64,000 nucleotides of DNA from Comamonadaceae bacterium. GTDB taxonomy: Bacteria; Pseudomonadota; Gammaproteobacteria; Burkholderiales; Burkholderiaceae_C. Shown here one piece after another: positions 62,370 through 64,000 of the stretch. Under the pieces are notes generated by a model that did not search any database, was not told where the DNA came from, and worked only from the letters and a program-made list of their open reading frames with translations. The stretch lies in the NCBI GenBank assembly GCA_947456305.1, contig CANGPN010000001.1, positions 62,001 to 126,000 on the forward strand, given 5' to 3'. Positions within the stretch are counted from its first letter, which is position 1. Each line of letters begins with the position of its first letter. A program made the translations under genes and the position numbers.

Positions 62370-63923
62370 ATGAACTTCATCGACACCCCCGAGTTTGCCG
62401 AACAGCGCCGCGCCTTTTTGCGTCACACCGGTTTAGGTTTGGCCGCCTTGGGTGCCAGCGGCCCCTTGCAAGTGCTGGCCCAAAACAGCAGCACCTTGAC
62501 CATTGCCTACAACGTCGGCTTGCCTTCGTGGGACCCCACAGTCGGCCCATCCGCTGTGAACCCGACCATCCAATCTTTGTACAAAGCCGTGTTGTCGCAG
62601 TACATCGACCAGAACGCCGACTTGAGCCTCAAGCCCGACTTGTTGACCAAATGGGGTTGGAACGCCGACCGCAGCAAGATCAGCATGACCGTTCGCAAAA
62701 ACGCCAAATGGCATGACGGCACGCCAGTGACCGCCGAAGACGTGGCTTGGTCGCTGATCCGCGCCGGAGACCCGAAAACCGGTAACCCGATTCAATTCGT
62801 CTGGGGCAAGGTCACCAATGTCAAAGCCGAGGGCGATACCGTCACCGCCGATGTCAAAGAATTCGAACCCGCCTTCTTTAAGTGGATGGCCTTCCTCACC
62901 GGCTACGTGTTGCCCAAGGCGTATTTTGAGAAAGTCGGTAAAGAAGGTTTCGAGAAAAAACCCATTGGCAGCGGCCCCTACATGGTCGAAGAATTTGTCG
63001 CCGGTTCACACATGAAGCTCAAGGCGTTCAAAGACTACTTCGGTGGCAAGCCTGCGTTTGACACAGTGATCGTGAAATTTGTGACCGACCCGTCGGCCCG
63101 CATTGCTGAAATCGAATCCGGCCGTTCAGACATGACCATGGAAATTCCTTTCGAGGAATACGACCGACTCAAAGCCAAAGGCTTCGGCGGCACCAATGCA
63201 CCGGTGACTGACATTGGCATGATTTTCCTCACCAGTCTGGACCCCATGCTCGACGTGCGGGTGCGCAAAGCGCTGGCCATGTCGATCAACAAAAAAGCAC
63301 TCACCGACAAATTGCTCAAAGGTGCGGCTCAACCCATCGACACGCTGCAAGCACCGTCTTACGCCGCTTACGACCCCTCCACCAAAGTGCCTTATGACGT
63401 GGCCAAGGCCACCGAGTTGATGAAGCAAGCCGGTTTCACCAAAGACAACCCGTTGCGCTTCAAAGTGCAAACCACACGCGGCTTTAAGCCCAAAGATTTC
63501 GAAGTCATGCAAGCTGTGGTCGGTATGTGGAAGGCCATTGGCGTGGAAGCTGAACTTGAGGTGTATGAAATCGCCAAGCATTACGAATTGCGCGCCCAGC
63601 ACAAACTGGCACCTGCGGCTTTTTACAACTGGGGCAATGCCATCGGCGACCCGTCCACCTCCACCGGTTTTGCCATGTTCACGCATTCACCGCACTCTGC
63701 CTGGAAGACCAAGGAAGTGGACGACCTGATCGGCCCGCTGTGGGGCGAGAAAGACGAAGCCAAGCGCATCGCAGGCTACAAAAAGGTCGACAAATACATT
63801 GCTGACAACGCATGTGTGATCCCGCTGTTCCAGTACAACCAAACCGTGGTGTTCCGCAAAGGCTTGACTGCCGCACCACATGGCGCAGGATTCGTTCTTC
63901 CGCAAACCGTCAAAAAGGCCTGA
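62370..63923 (+). CDS. ABC transporter substrate-binding protein, family 5
   Basis: A 517-residue periplasmic receptor of the peptide/nickel/oligosaccharide (SBP_bac_5) family. The twin-arginine signal QRRAFLRHTGLGLAALGASG ends in VLAQ near residue 37. The fold markers WDPTVGPSAVNPTIQSLY and WHDGTPVTAEDVAWSL are clear. It is downstream of the cyclase-family gene. The permease and ATPase genes would be expected just beyond the window. The ligand is unknown and may relate to the cyclase-family substrate. Confidence 0.92.
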   Translation: MNFIDTPEFAEQRRAFLRHTGLGLAALGASGPLQVLAQNSSTLTIAYNVGLPSWDPTVGPSAVNPTIQSLYKAVLSQYIDQNADLSLKPDLLTKWGWNADRSKISMTVRKNAKWHDGTPVTAEDVAWSLIRAGDPKTGNPIQFVWGKVTNVKAEGDTVTADVKEFEPAFFKWMAFLTGYVLPKAYFEKVGKEGFEKKPIGSGPYMVEEFVAGSHMKLKAFKDYFGGKPAFDTVIVKFVTDPSARIAEIESGRSDMTMEIPFEEYDRLKAKGFGGTNAPVTDIGMIFLTSLDPMLDVRVRKALAMSINKKALTDKLLKGAAQPIDTLQAPSYAAYDPSTKVPYDVAKATELMKQAGFTKDNPLRFKVQTTRGFKPKDFEVMQAVVGMWKAIGVEAELEVYEIAKHYELRAQHKLAPAAFYNWGNAIGDPSTSTGFAMFTHSPHSAWKTKEVDDLIGPLWGEKDEAKRIAGYKKVDKYIADNACVIPLFQYNQTVVFRKGLTAAPHGAGFVLPQTVKKA

Positions 63924-63937
63924 TGCCTGATTGCCCG

Positions 63938-63977
63938 CCGGTTCAGTCGCATACCTTTGCGGCCGAACCGGTTTTTT
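63938..63977 (+). terminator. Rho-independent terminator after the binding-protein gene
   Basis: CCGGTTC (63938-63944) and GAACCGG (63965-63971) pair around a 20-base loop and are followed by T6. The last 23 bases of the window hold no recognised feature. Confidence 0.7.
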
Positions 63978-64000
63978 GTTGGTTCGCAGGTTCATGAATC

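Overview
The window looks like chromosomal DNA of a betaproteobacterium, most likely a Comamonadaceae-type Burkholderiales with photosynthetic capacity. The grounds are an LH2 antenna operon (pucBAC), protocatechuate 4,5-cleavage genes arranged much like the Comamonas pmd cluster, a Bug-type (tripartite tricarboxylate) receptor, the dnaX-ybaB-recR operon beside a 4.5S RNA gene, and moderately GC-rich coding sequence throughout. Genus assignment is inference.

Layout. 1-14 kb is mainly core metabolism and translation: the tail of an aminotransferase-like gene, gcvH with ETF-ubiquinone oxidoreductase, an SDR plus a thioesterase, a TetR regulator, an AhpD-like protein, a two-subunit CoA-transferase, a MarR-like regulator, succinate-semialdehyde dehydrogenase, alaS, an RluA-type pseudouridine synthase, trmB and gluQ. 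14.1-16.2 kb is a compact LH2 operon: pucB, pucA, pucC and an unannotated 28-residue membrane peptide. Its promoter lies under two perfect TGT-N12-ACA (PpsR/CrtJ-type) boxes. 16.2-31.2 kb holds oxidoreductases, a LysR/pirin pair, a beta-barrel-like protein, an orphan gene, ffs, dnaX-ybaB-recR, mltD, a YafS-like methyltransferase, rnhA, mobA, moaA and an FKBP.

31.2-59.2 kb is largely a catabolic region for lignin-type aromatics. It encodes a Bug receptor, a feruloyl-CoA synthase-like ligase, a crotonase, amidohydrolases, an amidase, a Tat-exported molybdenum hydroxylase with its 2Fe-2S subunit, a two-component system, a MetE-like methyltransferase, a VanA-type Rieske oxygenase with a GntR/FCD regulator, a complete Liv-type ABC transporter, and the protocatechuate 4,5-cleavage set ligJ, ligK, ligI, ligA, ligB and ligC. 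Together these could take ferulate or vanillate to pyruvate and oxaloacetate. A VanB reductase, a dedicated vanillin dehydrogenase and a LigU/PmdU tautomerase are not seen here. Two uncharacterised genes sit inside the pmd set: a DUF1932-type dehydrogenase and an AT-rich gene for a large Trp-rich 11-residue-repeat protein. 59.2-64 kb carries an aldo/keto reductase, an AraC regulator, a cyclase-family hydrolase and a family-5 solute-binding protein.

The observations I rate highest are these. LH2-alpha carries Phe44-Leu45, the pair known from B800-820 antennae, and LH2-beta carries Gln where B800-binding antennae have Arg. Two repressor boxes overlap the puc promoter. A 28-residue peptide ends the puc operon. 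An A9 slippage run in dnaX is followed at once by stops in both alternative frames. The 11-residue Trp repeat protein splits the pmd operon. A perfect hairpin abuts the start codon of an orphan gene. No tRNA, rRNA, insertion sequence or CRISPR array was recognised, and no gene-free stretch exceeds 300 bases.
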